Assembly (NCBI RefSeq): GCF_004343725.1
Contig: NZ_PTQW01000017.1
Location: 1-62,605, forward strand
Direction: 5' to 3'
DNA: 62,605 nt
DNA from: Treponema sp. J25
GTDB lineage: Bacteria; Spirochaetota; Spirochaetia; Treponematales; Breznakiellaceae
Position numbers and translations under genes: made by a program. Below are positions 17,335 to 25,224 of this stretch, one piece after another; the first letter of the stretch is position 1, and every line of letters begins with the position of its first letter. The notes below the pieces were generated by a model, which made no database searches, was not told where the DNA came from, and saw only the letters and a list, made by a program, of their open reading frames with translations.

Positions 17335-18320
17335 TTTTGAGGAGCCTCCTGAGATCGGGAAGATTCTAATGCCGCGATCCGATTGATGATCCGATTTTTT
17401 ATATCCAGGGCTTTTTGTTTTAATTCCAGCACCTGGGGATTTTCTTCTGTTTTCGAAGGGGTGGCGGGCGTTTCTTGAGTAATGGAAGGAGAAGGTGCTG
17501 CCGGTGTTTCCTGCGGGGCCGTGGCCGGCGTATTTCGAGCTACTGCCAATTCATCCTTAAGACGGGCTATCTGCAAAAGCAGGTCCCTATTTTCCTGTTC
17601 CAGGGTTGCAAGGCGATTATCCTTTAGAAGTTCGGCGATTCTTTTTTGATACGCAATGAGGGCCTGTTCGTAGGCCCGTTCTCGGCGTTCATACTCTTCG
17701 GTGATACGCAGGGCCTCTTCATGGCTCCATTTTAAAAGCCCTAAAAGCTCTGTTTCAATCTGTTTTTGCTGGATAAGGGCAAGCCGATAGCGGGCACCCT
17801 CATATTTAGGGCTCTGCGGGTACTGACTAATAAGGGAAGTATATATTTTTTCTGCCTCACCGTATTGTCCCATCGAAAATAGATTTTCCCCTATCCAGAA
17901 GAGCGCCAGGGATTTTCGGATGGGATCTTCGATTTTTGTAAAAAAATCCTGGAGTACCCCTATCGACGTTTCATATTGACCGGTTTCGTAAAGAGCCCGA
18001 CCTTTGATATAGGCCCCATCAATAACCCTCTGAGGAGGGCGCTTCGTCTTTTCTAAAGCCTCGATAGCGGCAATAGATTTACCATACTCTCCCCTGGAAA
18101 GGTATGCCTGCCCAAGCCAGTAAAGGGCTTCTCCCTGTTCATCCGCTTTAGAACTCTTTGTGGCAATCGGTACCAGGGTATCAATCGCCTCCTGATACTT
18201 CCCTTCGCTCAAAAGGGTAATTCCCCGAGAAAGAGAGGCCCCATAGTCCTGGGAAAACAGTACCATGGTCCATCCAAAGAACAAGAGGACAATTGCTCCC
18301 CATCGATAGGGACCTACCAT
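17331..18320 (-). CDS. Exported TPR/coiled-coil protein, CpoB/YbgF-like layout
   Basis: A 329-residue protein with a signal sequence (about 1-22, RWGAIVLLFFGWTMVLFSQ), then TPR repeats through about residue 190 (GITLLSEGKYQEAIDTL, GEALYWLGQAYLSRGEYGKSIAAIEAL, SLALFWIGENLFSMGQYGEAEKIY). A long coiled coil (about 195-260) and a Pro/Ala/Thr-rich tail follow. The start at 18320 is preceded by AAGGAG six bases upstream and 13 bases after the rpe stop; the frame extends to 18350 but would overlap rpe. TPR plus coiled coil is seen in CpoB-type periplasmic proteins, but the order is reversed here, so orthology is not claimed. Confidence 0.8.
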   Translation of the reverse strand: MVGPYRWGAIVLLFFGWTMVLFSQDYGASLSRGITLLSEGKYQEAIDTLVPIATKSSKADEQGEALYWLGQAYLSRGEYGKSIAAIEALEKTKRPPQRVIDGAYIKGRALYETGQYETSIGVLQDFFTKIEDPIRKSLALFWIGENLFSMGQYGEAEKIYTSLISQYPQSPKYEGARYRLALIQQKQIETELLGLLKWSHEEALRITEEYERRERAYEQALIAYQKRIAELLKDNRLATLEQENRDLLLQIARLKDELAVARNTPATAPQETPAAPSPSITQETPATPSKTEENPQVLELKQKALDIKNRIINRIAALESSRSQEAPQK

Positions 18321-18333
18321 ACGCAACTCCTTT

Positions 18334-19005
18334 TTATACTTTTCGGTCATACATAAGAAGACTCTTTAGATCTTCTACAAATTCCGCCGGATCAGGGGCC
18401 GTAAAGAACGCTGATCCCGTGATAAGGACATTCGCTCCAGCTTCAAGTACCAGGGGGGCCGTCTCATGGTTAATCCCCCCATCAACCGAGATGAAGAATG
18501 AAAGTCCCTCTTTTTTACGAAGTTCTGCCAGGGCTTCTATTTTTTTAAGCATCGAAGAAATAAAGCGCTGCCCTCCAAAGCCCGGATTTACCGTCATAAT
18601 CAGCACGAGATCAATGAAGGGAAGCAATTCCTCGATGGCACTCAGGGAAGTAGAAGGAACAAGGCTTATGCCTGCCTTTTTCCCGCGATTGTGGATATGT
18701 TCTACCAATCGATGGGCATGCACTACCGATTCAATGTGAAAGGTAAGGTAATCCGCTCCCGCCTCTACAAATTGATCAACCAGAGACTCAGGATGCTCTA
18801 CCATAAGGTGCACATCAAAGGTTTTCGCACTGTAGGGCCGCAAATCCGTCACCACTTTGGGGCCAAAGGTAAGGTTGGGAACAAAGAGCCCATCCATCAC
18901 ATCTATGTGCACCCAATCAGCGGGAACCTGATCAATTAACCGGACCGCCTCTCCCAATCGAGAAAAGTCTGCTGACAGAATCGACGGGGCTACTAATGGT
19001 TTCAT
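18334..19005 (-). CDS. rpe: Ribulose-phosphate 3-epimerase
   Basis: A 223-residue TIM-barrel enzyme that interconverts ribulose 5-phosphate and xylulose 5-phosphate in the pentose phosphate pathway. Motifs seen: APSILSADFSRLGE, the metal and substrate stretch WVHIDVMDGLFVPNLTFGP, DVHLMVEHPE, VLIMTVNPGFGGQRFI and VDGGIN. All active-site residues expected for the family are present. It heads the leftward cluster rpe-TPR-exported-TPR-dtd. No Shine-Dalgarno precedes the ATG; instead a promoter -10 ends 6 bases before it. Confidence 0.97.
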   Translation of the reverse strand: MKPLVAPSILSADFSRLGEAVRLIDQVPADWVHIDVMDGLFVPNLTFGPKVVTDLRPYSAKTFDVHLMVEHPESLVDQFVEAGADYLTFHIESVVHAHRLVEHIHNRGKKAGISLVPSTSLSAIEELLPFIDLVLIMTVNPGFGGQRFISSMLKKIEALAELRKKEGLSFFISVDGGINHETAPLVLEAGANVLITGSAFFTAPDPAEFVEDLKSLLMYDRKV

Positions 19006-19011
19006 ATGTAC

Positions 19012-19040
19012 ATATTAAGATTCCTGCTCCCCCTTGTAAA
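19012..19040 (-). promoter_or_regulatory. Promoter of rpe with leaderless spacing
   Basis: On the minus strand: -35 TTTACA (19035-19040), exactly 17 bases, -10 TAATAT (19012-19017), then six bases and the ATG at 19005. The predicted first transcribed base is the A of the ATG or its neighbour. Confidence 0.65.
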
Positions 19041-19145
19041 GAAGGTTGTAAAAAAGGGATTCTTGCGGCTGATGTGTCTTTCCTTCGCAAGGGTACCCCT
19101 AAGGAATATCATGGCTACCAACCCTACCGTACCGCAGGGGAAAGG

Positions 19146-19173
19146 TTGACTAAGGAATGATAAATGATATAAT
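19146..19173 (+). promoter_or_regulatory. Near-consensus sigma-70 promoter of the TPR-greA-VWA operon
   Basis: TTGACT at 19146-19151, a 16-base spacer and a perfect TATAAT at 19168-19173. Transcription would start near 19180, about 40 bases before the first gene. It is the strongest rightward promoter seen in the window. Confidence 0.75.
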
Positions 19174-19220
19174 ACAAAAGAGTGCAATGATTATATGGAA
19201 ACTGCACAAATGTTCAAGCC

Positions 19221-20159
19221 ATGGATGAAGAATCTGTTATACAGGGGCATTTGCAAAGGGCCTACGAACAGCTTAAAGCCTCTGATATTTCCTCAGCCCT
19301 GAATAGTTTGGAAAAGGCTCTGGAGATCGATTATGAACACCCTGAGGTGGTGTTCGCTTTAAAGTGTGTAAACTGGTGGCTTGAACGATTTAAAGCCCTG
19401 CCCGAAGGGGATGGGGCCTATGAAAAAGGCGAATATCTTGTTTCCCAATGGAAACAGTTTCAGTCTTTTGTGGAACGCATGGGAAACCGGTATGATCGCT
19501 GCCTGTATGGAATACGGCAGGGAGTGTTTCATCGAGCCCTCGGTTTTTTTACGGGTCTTCTGAAAGAGGGCGTGGAGCAAGTGGATGCGGAACTTTTGCT
19601 CCAACTCGGAAGGTGTTATAAAGCTTTGGGAGATTATGAAAAGGCCCAGCGCCTTCTTGAGGAAGCCCTGGGACAAAAGCAGGAGGATGCGGAGATTCTC
19701 GCGGAGCTGGCGGATGTATACGCCCTGGTAAATGAACCACGGTTAGCCAAGGTCCTGTTTCGGGAGGCTTTTTTTATAAACCCCCAGAAGATCGACATTC
19801 GGCTCATGGAATCAGAATTTATTCTGGTGCTGTATAGAAAAGTAAAAGAACTGGGATACAAAAGTCCTGAACTAGAGGAATGGATCCCCGTGTATGGGGT
19901 GTTATGGGGAATTTTCACTATTAAACGGGAATTACGGGCGATTGAGTTAGGAAAACTCAAGCAGTCCATTTTCTCTCTGGAAAACGAAATTCGGGCAAAT
20001 CCAGAGAAGGCTTCCCTGCTCGTTCCTCGGTTAATCAATCGATATTTCTGGTTGATTGACCACTATGTTAATGCGGGGGAAGATCAATCAAGGATAGAAG
20101 AAACGTTATTAAAGATCAAAATCCTTGACCCGATTGTGTATGATCGCTTTGTACAATAA
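19221..20159 (+). CDS. TPR-repeat protein upstream of greA
   Basis: A 312-residue soluble protein without signal or membrane segment. TPR-type repeats are visible at about residues 5-40 (QLKASDISSALNSLEKALEIDYEHPEV) and about 125-200 (LLQLGRCYKALGDYEKAQRLLEEALGQ; ILAELADVYALVNEPRLAKVLFREAFF). The C-terminal third is helical. No catalytic motif is seen. It is the first gene after a strong promoter and is followed by greA at 93 bases, so an adaptor role for the transcription factor or for the VWA protein is possible but unproved. No Shine-Dalgarno is visible before the ATG. Confidence 0.8.
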   Translation: MDEESVIQGHLQRAYEQLKASDISSALNSLEKALEIDYEHPEVVFALKCVNWWLERFKALPEGDGAYEKGEYLVSQWKQFQSFVERMGNRYDRCLYGIRQGVFHRALGFFTGLLKEGVEQVDAELLLQLGRCYKALGDYEKAQRLLEEALGQKQEDAEILAELADVYALVNEPRLAKVLFREAFFINPQKIDIRLMESEFILVLYRKVKELGYKSPELEEWIPVYGVLWGIFTIKRELRAIELGKLKQSIFSLENEIRANPEKASLLVPRLINRYFWLIDHYVNAGEDQSRIEETLLKIKILDPIVYDRFVQ

Positions 20160-20164
20160 GGAAC

Positions 20165-20239
20165 CTCAGGAATTTTTTGGAAGCCTGAGAGATCCACGAA
20201 CCCGATTCATCGGGTAAATATGTAAGCACCACGAAGGTG
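20165..20239 (+). promoter_or_regulatory. Three short hairpins in the greA leader
   Basis: CTCAGG (20165-20170) pairs with CCTGAG (20184-20189). ACCCGA (20200-20205) pairs with TCGGGT (20210-20215) across a TTCA loop. CACC (20227-20230) pairs with GGTG (20236-20239) directly before the AGGAG ribosome site of greA. Their order suggests a structured leader or an mRNA-processing site between two co-transcribed genes; no known riboswitch class was matched convincingly. Confidence 0.35.
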
Positions 20240-20252
20240 AGGAGTTGTCCAG

Positions 20253-22943
20253 ATGTCAGAAGCCCTCCTAAAGAAAGTACAAGAAATGCTCAATGAGGAA
20301 AAGTGGACCCGTGCCACCTTGAGTAACTATTCAATTGGTAATTTTAAAGAATTGGATGCCCTTATCGCGGAGGCCCGGGAAAAGCGGGCTATTGAGGATC
20401 TTAAGAAGATCTGCGAGGAACATTTAAGCCATACAAAAACAAGTATCATTGCACTGTATATGGCAGGTATCATCTCCGTATCCCGTCAGATCATCGATGA
20501 TACGGACATGGTGAATTTGATTACCATTTTTGTAGATAACCATAAGTGGCCTATTGTAAAGTATCTCAGCGAACGTATGCTGGAATACGGGGAATCAAAA
20601 TATGCCCTGAGGATGCTCATCGAATGCTATAAGAACGAAAACAATGAAGCTGCCCTGTATCCGGTGTACGAACGGCTTGTCAAAGTAGATTATGAAGAAG
20701 CGGATCTCGCAAAGGTTCTAGCAGAATATTATGAAAAACAGGGAAACCTGGAACAGGCTATTGATTTTTACAAAAAGGCTATCCATCGATACATTCACAA
20801 AAAGCTCATGACCAATGTAAAAGAAATTTGGTCTAAGCTCCTCGAGCTATGCCCTGAAGACATCGACTTTTTCTTTCATGTTCAAAAAAAGATTGCCAAG
20901 AATATCAGCGAAGATAAGGCCTCCCTTTTCCTTCAGGATCTTTACCAGATATACAAAAAGCAAAAAAAGTATGATGTGGCAATTGATATCTTGAAAACGA
21001 TTCTTTCCTATGATGAGCGGGATAGCCTTGCCCGAAAAGAAATCGTGGAATGTTATAGGGCCAAGTATGCAGGTCATAGTCAGTTAGAAGAATACATCAA
21101 ACTTTCTAATCTTTCTCAGTCCTGGCGGAATGTCCATGAGGCCATAGCGGACTTTGAAAAGCATATTGCCTTTGATACGGGGAATTTTGTGTACCACCGC
21201 ACGTGGGGAGTAGGACGGATTGCTTCGGTGGTAGGTGATGAGATTACCATTGACTTTGCAAAAAAGCGGGGCCATACCATGTCCTTGAAAATGGCGGTAA
21301 GCGCCCTCCAAATCCTTTCCCGGGATCATATCTGGGTTCTTAAGGCAACCCAAAAGAAAGAAAAGCTCCACGATAAAGTAAAGACCGATCCCGAATGGGC
21401 TTTAAAAATCATCATCCGGAGCTTTGGTAATTCCTGCGACATGAAACGGATTAAAGCAGAACTCGTCCCCGGCGTTCTCTCAGAAAGTGAATGGACGGGC
21501 TGGAGTAACCGGGCGAAGGAAATACTTAAGGCAAGTCCCGCGTTCGGCGTTAACCCTGATAAGGTTGATGAGTACATGGTTCGGGATCGCCCCATCAGCG
21601 TGGAAGAAAAAATCTTTAATGAATTTAAGGCTACCAAGAATTTCTTTGATCGCATTCAAATCCTTAAAAATTTTGTAGAACTTCGTGACATTGAACCGGA
21701 CTCCGAGTATTTTAACGAAATGTTTAATTACTTCACGGGCTACCTAAAGTCCTATACCACGGTGAATGAGCAAGTGATAGGGGCATACCTCCTGATAAAG
21801 GATCTGGTTTCCCGCTTCCCCTACCTGAATACGGGATTCTCTTTTAATTTTGTAGAACTCTTTGATCAAATAGAGGATGTGACCTCTATCTTTATCAATC
21901 TTAAAGATGGAAAACTAAAGGAAGAATTTTTAAAACACATAAAATTATTTGTGCCCCAATGGTCTGATATCTTTATTAAACTTTTCCCCAGCGCTCTTTT
22001 GTCTTCAATGGTAGTGGATTTAAAAAACGAAGGGTACGAAACAAAACTTGTTCAAATGGTTCAGAATGTATTCGAAAATTACCGGGAACATAAGGAGGCC
22101 GTTCTCTGGATATTTAAGAACCTTACCTCTGAACTCTGGTTTTCCAAAACGGGTATTTCCCGAGAAAAACAGATCATCACGTTAATTCATATTCTGGATC
22201 TTTCGTTTAGGGAAATCGAAAATCATCGGGACACCACAGAAAACCGCCGAATCAACAAGATGGTTTCGACCATCCTCTTTAGAGAAGGAATCATAGAGAA
22301 CTTTATCGAAAATTCCGATCGAGATACCATTACGCGGATCTACACCCTTGTGGAAGATGTAAAGGATCTGGATCCGGCTATAAAAATGAGATTGCGGAAC
22401 CTCATCCAGAAACGATATCCCGACTTTAAATTTTACGGGGTGGAAGAAAAAATCTTTACTCCCCGGGGACTTATCGTTACCGCCGCGAAATACCAGGAAA
22501 AGCAGCGACAACTGCAGCATATCATGGAGGTTGAGGTCCCGGCCAACTCGAAGGAAATTGCCTTTGCCCTTTCCCTGGGGGACCTTCGGGAAAATGCGGA
22601 GTATAAGGCTGCAAAGGAAAAACAGGAGATCCTCAACTCAACGGTAGCGAAACTCAAGGAAGAAATTGAACGGGCCCAGATATTCGATCCCTCCACGGTC
22701 AACACCAACCGGGTTTCCTTTGGTACGGTGGTGGTGCTGACAAATGAAACGAAGGGAACCGAAGAAACCTATACCATTCTTGGTCCCTGGGAATCGGATC
22801 CGGAACATCATGTGATTTCCTATCTGTCTCCCTTTGGGAGTACCCTGTTAAACAAGAAGGTCGGAGAACGCTTTGATTTTTCTATTGATAACTCGAAAAT
22901 AAGCTATCGAGTAAAAAGTATTAGCGCGGCCCCCTTAGAATAA
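20253..22943 (+). CDS. greA: Long spirochaetal GreA, transcript cleavage factor fused to large helical domain
   Basis: Gre factors enter the RNA polymerase secondary channel and stimulate cleavage of backtracked RNA. Only residues about 735-896 are GreA: the coiled coil carries the tip motif GDLRENAEYKAAK with the two catalytic acidic residues D777 and E780, and the globular FKBP-like C-domain follows (TYTILGPWESDP, VGERF). The first 735 residues are helical and TPR-like (YEKQGNLEQAIDFYKKAI, KKYDVAIDILKTIL), with a beta insertion near 310-345 (YHRTWGVGRIASVVGDEITIDF). Normal GreA is about 158 residues; the roughly 900-residue form is known from Treponema and Borrelia. GAGGAG lies 8 bases before the ATG. 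Confidence 0.95.
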   Translation: MSEALLKKVQEMLNEEKWTRATLSNYSIGNFKELDALIAEAREKRAIEDLKKICEEHLSHTKTSIIALYMAGIISVSRQIIDDTDMVNLITIFVDNHKWPIVKYLSERMLEYGESKYALRMLIECYKNENNEAALYPVYERLVKVDYEEADLAKVLAEYYEKQGNLEQAIDFYKKAIHRYIHKKLMTNVKEIWSKLLELCPEDIDFFFHVQKKIAKNISEDKASLFLQDLYQIYKKQKKYDVAIDILKTILSYDERDSLARKEIVECYRAKYAGHSQLEEYIKLSNLSQSWRNVHEAIADFEKHIAFDTGNFVYHRTWGVGRIASVVGDEITIDFAKKRGHTMSLKMAVSALQILSRDHIWVLKATQKKEKLHDKVKTDPEWALKIIIRSFGNSCDMKRIKAELVPGVLSESEWTGWSNRAKEILKASPAFGVNPDKVDEYMVRDRPISVEEKIFNEFKATKNFFDRIQILKNFVELRDIEPDSEYFNEMFNYFTGYLKSYTTVNEQVIGAYLLIKDLVSRFPYLNTGFSFNFVELFDQIEDVTSIFINLKDGKLKEEFLKHIKLFVPQWSDIFIKLFPSALLSSMVVDLKNEGYETKLVQMVQNVFENYREHKEAVLWIFKNLTSELWFSKTGISREKQIITLIHILDLSFREIENHRDTTENRRINKMVSTILFREGIIENFIENSDRDTITRIYTLVEDVKDLDPAIKMRLRNLIQKRYPDFKFYGVEEKIFTPRGLIVTAAKYQEKQRQLQHIMEVEVPANSKEIAFALSLGDLRENAEYKAAKEKQEILNSTVAKLKEEIERAQIFDPSTVNTNRVSFGTVVVLTNETKGTEETYTILGPWESDPEHHVISYLSPFGSTLLNKKVGERFDFSIDNSKISYRVKSISAAPLE

Positions 22944-22973
22944 AGGGCCGTTTATAAGGAGAGGAGCGATCCT

Positions 22974-25073
22974 ATGAAAAAGAAAGTGCTGCTGATTGGT
23001 ATACTGATCTGTATGATGCTCGGGACTGCCTATGGCATGAATGATGCTGCCATAGATCTCGTGGTGGTCCTTGATACTTCTTCAAGTATGTTTCAATACC
23101 ACCGTGAAGTAACCCAGTATGCGATCGGTCCCATGCTTAAGAATTTTTTGCGGATCGGCGATACCTTTCATCTCATTTCTTTTTCCGCTTCTCCCCGCAT
23201 TGAGCTTTCCCGTCGTATAGAAACAACGGGCGATATTGAGACGATTATCAGTCGTTTCTTACTTCTGTACCCCCTTTCTCCATATTCAGACCTTCTGGCG
23301 GCCCTGAATTATACCGCCCGGTATGTAACGGATTTACCTGAGGTTCGTCAGAAAACGGTGGTTTTTATTACCGATGGAGATCACTCCCCTCCTCCTACAA
23401 GTCCCTATGCTTCCTTAAAACCTGAAGCGATTCAGCAAGAAATAGAGAGGACCTCGGGCCGTCTTGTTGGAAATGGATGGAAATTCTATTTTATACGGAT
23501 CCCCCGCGATCTGGATGCGGCCACGGTGGTGCAAACGGAGGGGGGCCGTCCCGTCCAACGGCTTCCTAAAAACACCACCGACACGGGTGCTTCCCTGGCA
23601 ACTGAAGAGTCCTCGGGACGGCAGGGGTCACGAACAGAAGCGCCAGCCACTCAGGCTGGTTCAACAATCGTTCAACAGGATGGGGGAAAAACGGCGGGGC
23701 AGTCTCAAACAGGAAAGGATGCTTCTGCTCAGGATATTTCCCAGGCAATCGCCGACTCCTTGAATACCCCTGTGGTTGAAGTGATTCCTGAGGTAAATGG
23801 AGAAATCGTTTCAACTATTGTGGGGTCTATTTCGGTAAGTTTCCCTGAGAAAATTGGAAAAACGGGTCGAACTGTTCGGATCCCTATTCGCCTCGAGAAT
23901 CCCTCCCCTAGCCCGGTATACCTGGAAACAAAAGAAGTTCGGGTAAACGGCGTGAACCGCATGGCCCAAAAGGCCATGAAAAAGCTCGAAAGCCGAAGTG
24001 AGGGGACCATGGAACTGGTGGTGCGACTCCCTGACACCATTCCCCCTGGAACCTTTACGGTAAGCATAGAGCCTGTTTTTGAAGGTTCCATACGGATTAT
24101 TCCTCCCTCCGCTCAGGTAACCATGGAATTGGTCTCGGGAACCTTTACCCAATTTATGGAGCAAAGTCTCCCGTTGTTTTTACTCGTGGGAGGAGTGTTG
24201 ATAGCCCTGCTCGTGGCGCTGCTCCTTTTTGTTATGTTACGCCGGCTTTCTTCGGGATCCGAGCAGGTGGTCCAGGATATGGTGGGACCCCTTACAGAAG
24301 GAGCCCAGCCCGCGGGTGTGATTCGCCAGGGTGGAAAAGGCCCCATCTCTGCTGCTGCGGCTTCTATTTCTTCTTCGGCATCTGCGGTACCGGCCTTTTC
24401 AAAGTCCCGGGAAATCGAAAAGGGTGTTACCTCTTCTGACAAAAAGGAAGATGCGGAACTCCTGGCTCGCTTTGCCCAGCAACAAAAATCTGATAGTAGC
24501 CTTCCCCTTCTGTCTCAAGATACAAAGAAAATCTCCAGCCAAACGAAGGAAGAGCAACAGCGCACGATGCTTCAAAAGGCGGCGGCCCCTTCTCTTCCAG
24601 CTTCAGAGCGTTCTACCTCGGTGATGCGGCCTTCGCTTCTTGTGACAGATGATGAAGGGCCGGCTTCCCTTAGAATGCCTGAGGTGCCTTCTTTCCAGGT
24701 ACGTAAGAAAGAGGGGCGGCTCATGCTTTCCCTCTTTGTGGAAGATCAAAATCGGGCAATTGGGAAGCGAAATGTGCACCTCATGAAGAGTGGACATACC
24801 CTGTCTATTGGTGGTGGCAATTCGGATTTCCTTATCTTCCTGGTTCCTATTCCGCCCCGAATTGCGGATGTGCATTTTGATGGGGAACAATGTATCCTTA
24901 TTCCCCGGCGACCGGAATTCTTCCCCGAATTAGGGAACAAACCTCTGTATGATTGTGTAGGGAAAAATGTCCACGTGGTTTCCGCAAAAGGGTATCACCT
25001 GACGTTCCGCTTAGAACAATACAAAGATCCCCTGGAAGAACTGAACCGTTTACTCCGGTCTATTCAGAGCTAG
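22974..25073 (+). CDS. Membrane protein with VWA domain outside and FHA-like domain inside
   Basis: A 699-residue protein. Signal peptide about 1-21. A von Willebrand factor A domain follows, with a MIDAS metal site (DTSSS in VVVLDTSSSM, about residues 30-37, and TDGDHS near 135). A low-complexity region and a beta-sandwich-like stretch (about 270-385) come before one membrane helix at about 400-424 (LPLFLLVGGVLIALLVALLLFVML). The cytoplasmic part is Ser- and Lys-rich (about 430-585), then ends in a domain resembling FHA (about 590-695, SGHTLSIGGGNSDFLI, IADVHFDG). VWA binds protein ligands through metal, and FHA binds phospho-Thr, so transmembrane signalling is a plausible but inferred role. 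It follows greA by 30 bases. Confidence 0.82.
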   Translation: MKKKVLLIGILICMMLGTAYGMNDAAIDLVVVLDTSSSMFQYHREVTQYAIGPMLKNFLRIGDTFHLISFSASPRIELSRRIETTGDIETIISRFLLLYPLSPYSDLLAALNYTARYVTDLPEVRQKTVVFITDGDHSPPPTSPYASLKPEAIQQEIERTSGRLVGNGWKFYFIRIPRDLDAATVVQTEGGRPVQRLPKNTTDTGASLATEESSGRQGSRTEAPATQAGSTIVQQDGGKTAGQSQTGKDASAQDISQAIADSLNTPVVEVIPEVNGEIVSTIVGSISVSFPEKIGKTGRTVRIPIRLENPSPSPVYLETKEVRVNGVNRMAQKAMKKLESRSEGTMELVVRLPDTIPPGTFTVSIEPVFEGSIRIIPPSAQVTMELVSGTFTQFMEQSLPLFLLVGGVLIALLVALLLFVMLRRLSSGSEQVVQDMVGPLTEGAQPAGVIRQGGKGPISAAAASISSSASAVPAFSKSREIEKGVTSSDKKEDAELLARFAQQQKSDSSLPLLSQDTKKISSQTKEEQQRTMLQKAAAPSLPASERSTSVMRPSLLVTDDEGPASLRMPEVPSFQVRKKEGRLMLSLFVEDQNRAIGKRNVHLMKSGHTLSIGGGNSDFLIFLVPIPPRIADVHFDGEQCILIPRRPEFFPELGNKPLYDCVGKNVHVVSAKGYHLTFRLEQYKDPLEELNRLLRSIQS

Positions 25074-25099
25074 AGAAACGGAAAAACGCAAGAGCCTGA

Positions 25100-25166
25100 G
25101 CCCCTTTTTAAGGGACTAAGAATATGCTTAGGGAACAGGGGCCCTTTTCAATGGGCTCCGCGCCCC
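25100..25166 (+). terminator. Hairpins at the end of the greA operon
   Basis: GCCCCT at 25100-25105 pairs with AGGGGC at 25137-25142, with an inner CTAAG/CTTAG stem (25116-25120 and 25127-25131), followed by CCTTTTC. A second hairpin, AATGGG with CCCATT, follows at about 25150-25170. The gap separates convergent genes, so a two-sided terminator is likely; the U-run is weak. Confidence 0.45.
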
Positions 25167-25224
25167 ATTTTCAAGGCCCGGCCGTTTTTTCTATTTGAGA
25201 GGACAAGAGCAAGGTAGTATCATT

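Noticed and set aside
20160-20252. Look-alike of a TPP riboswitch (CTGAGA and GAACC-GAT fragments)
   Set aside because: The 5' GGGGTGC strand and the closing helices are absent, and the downstream genes have no link with thiamine.
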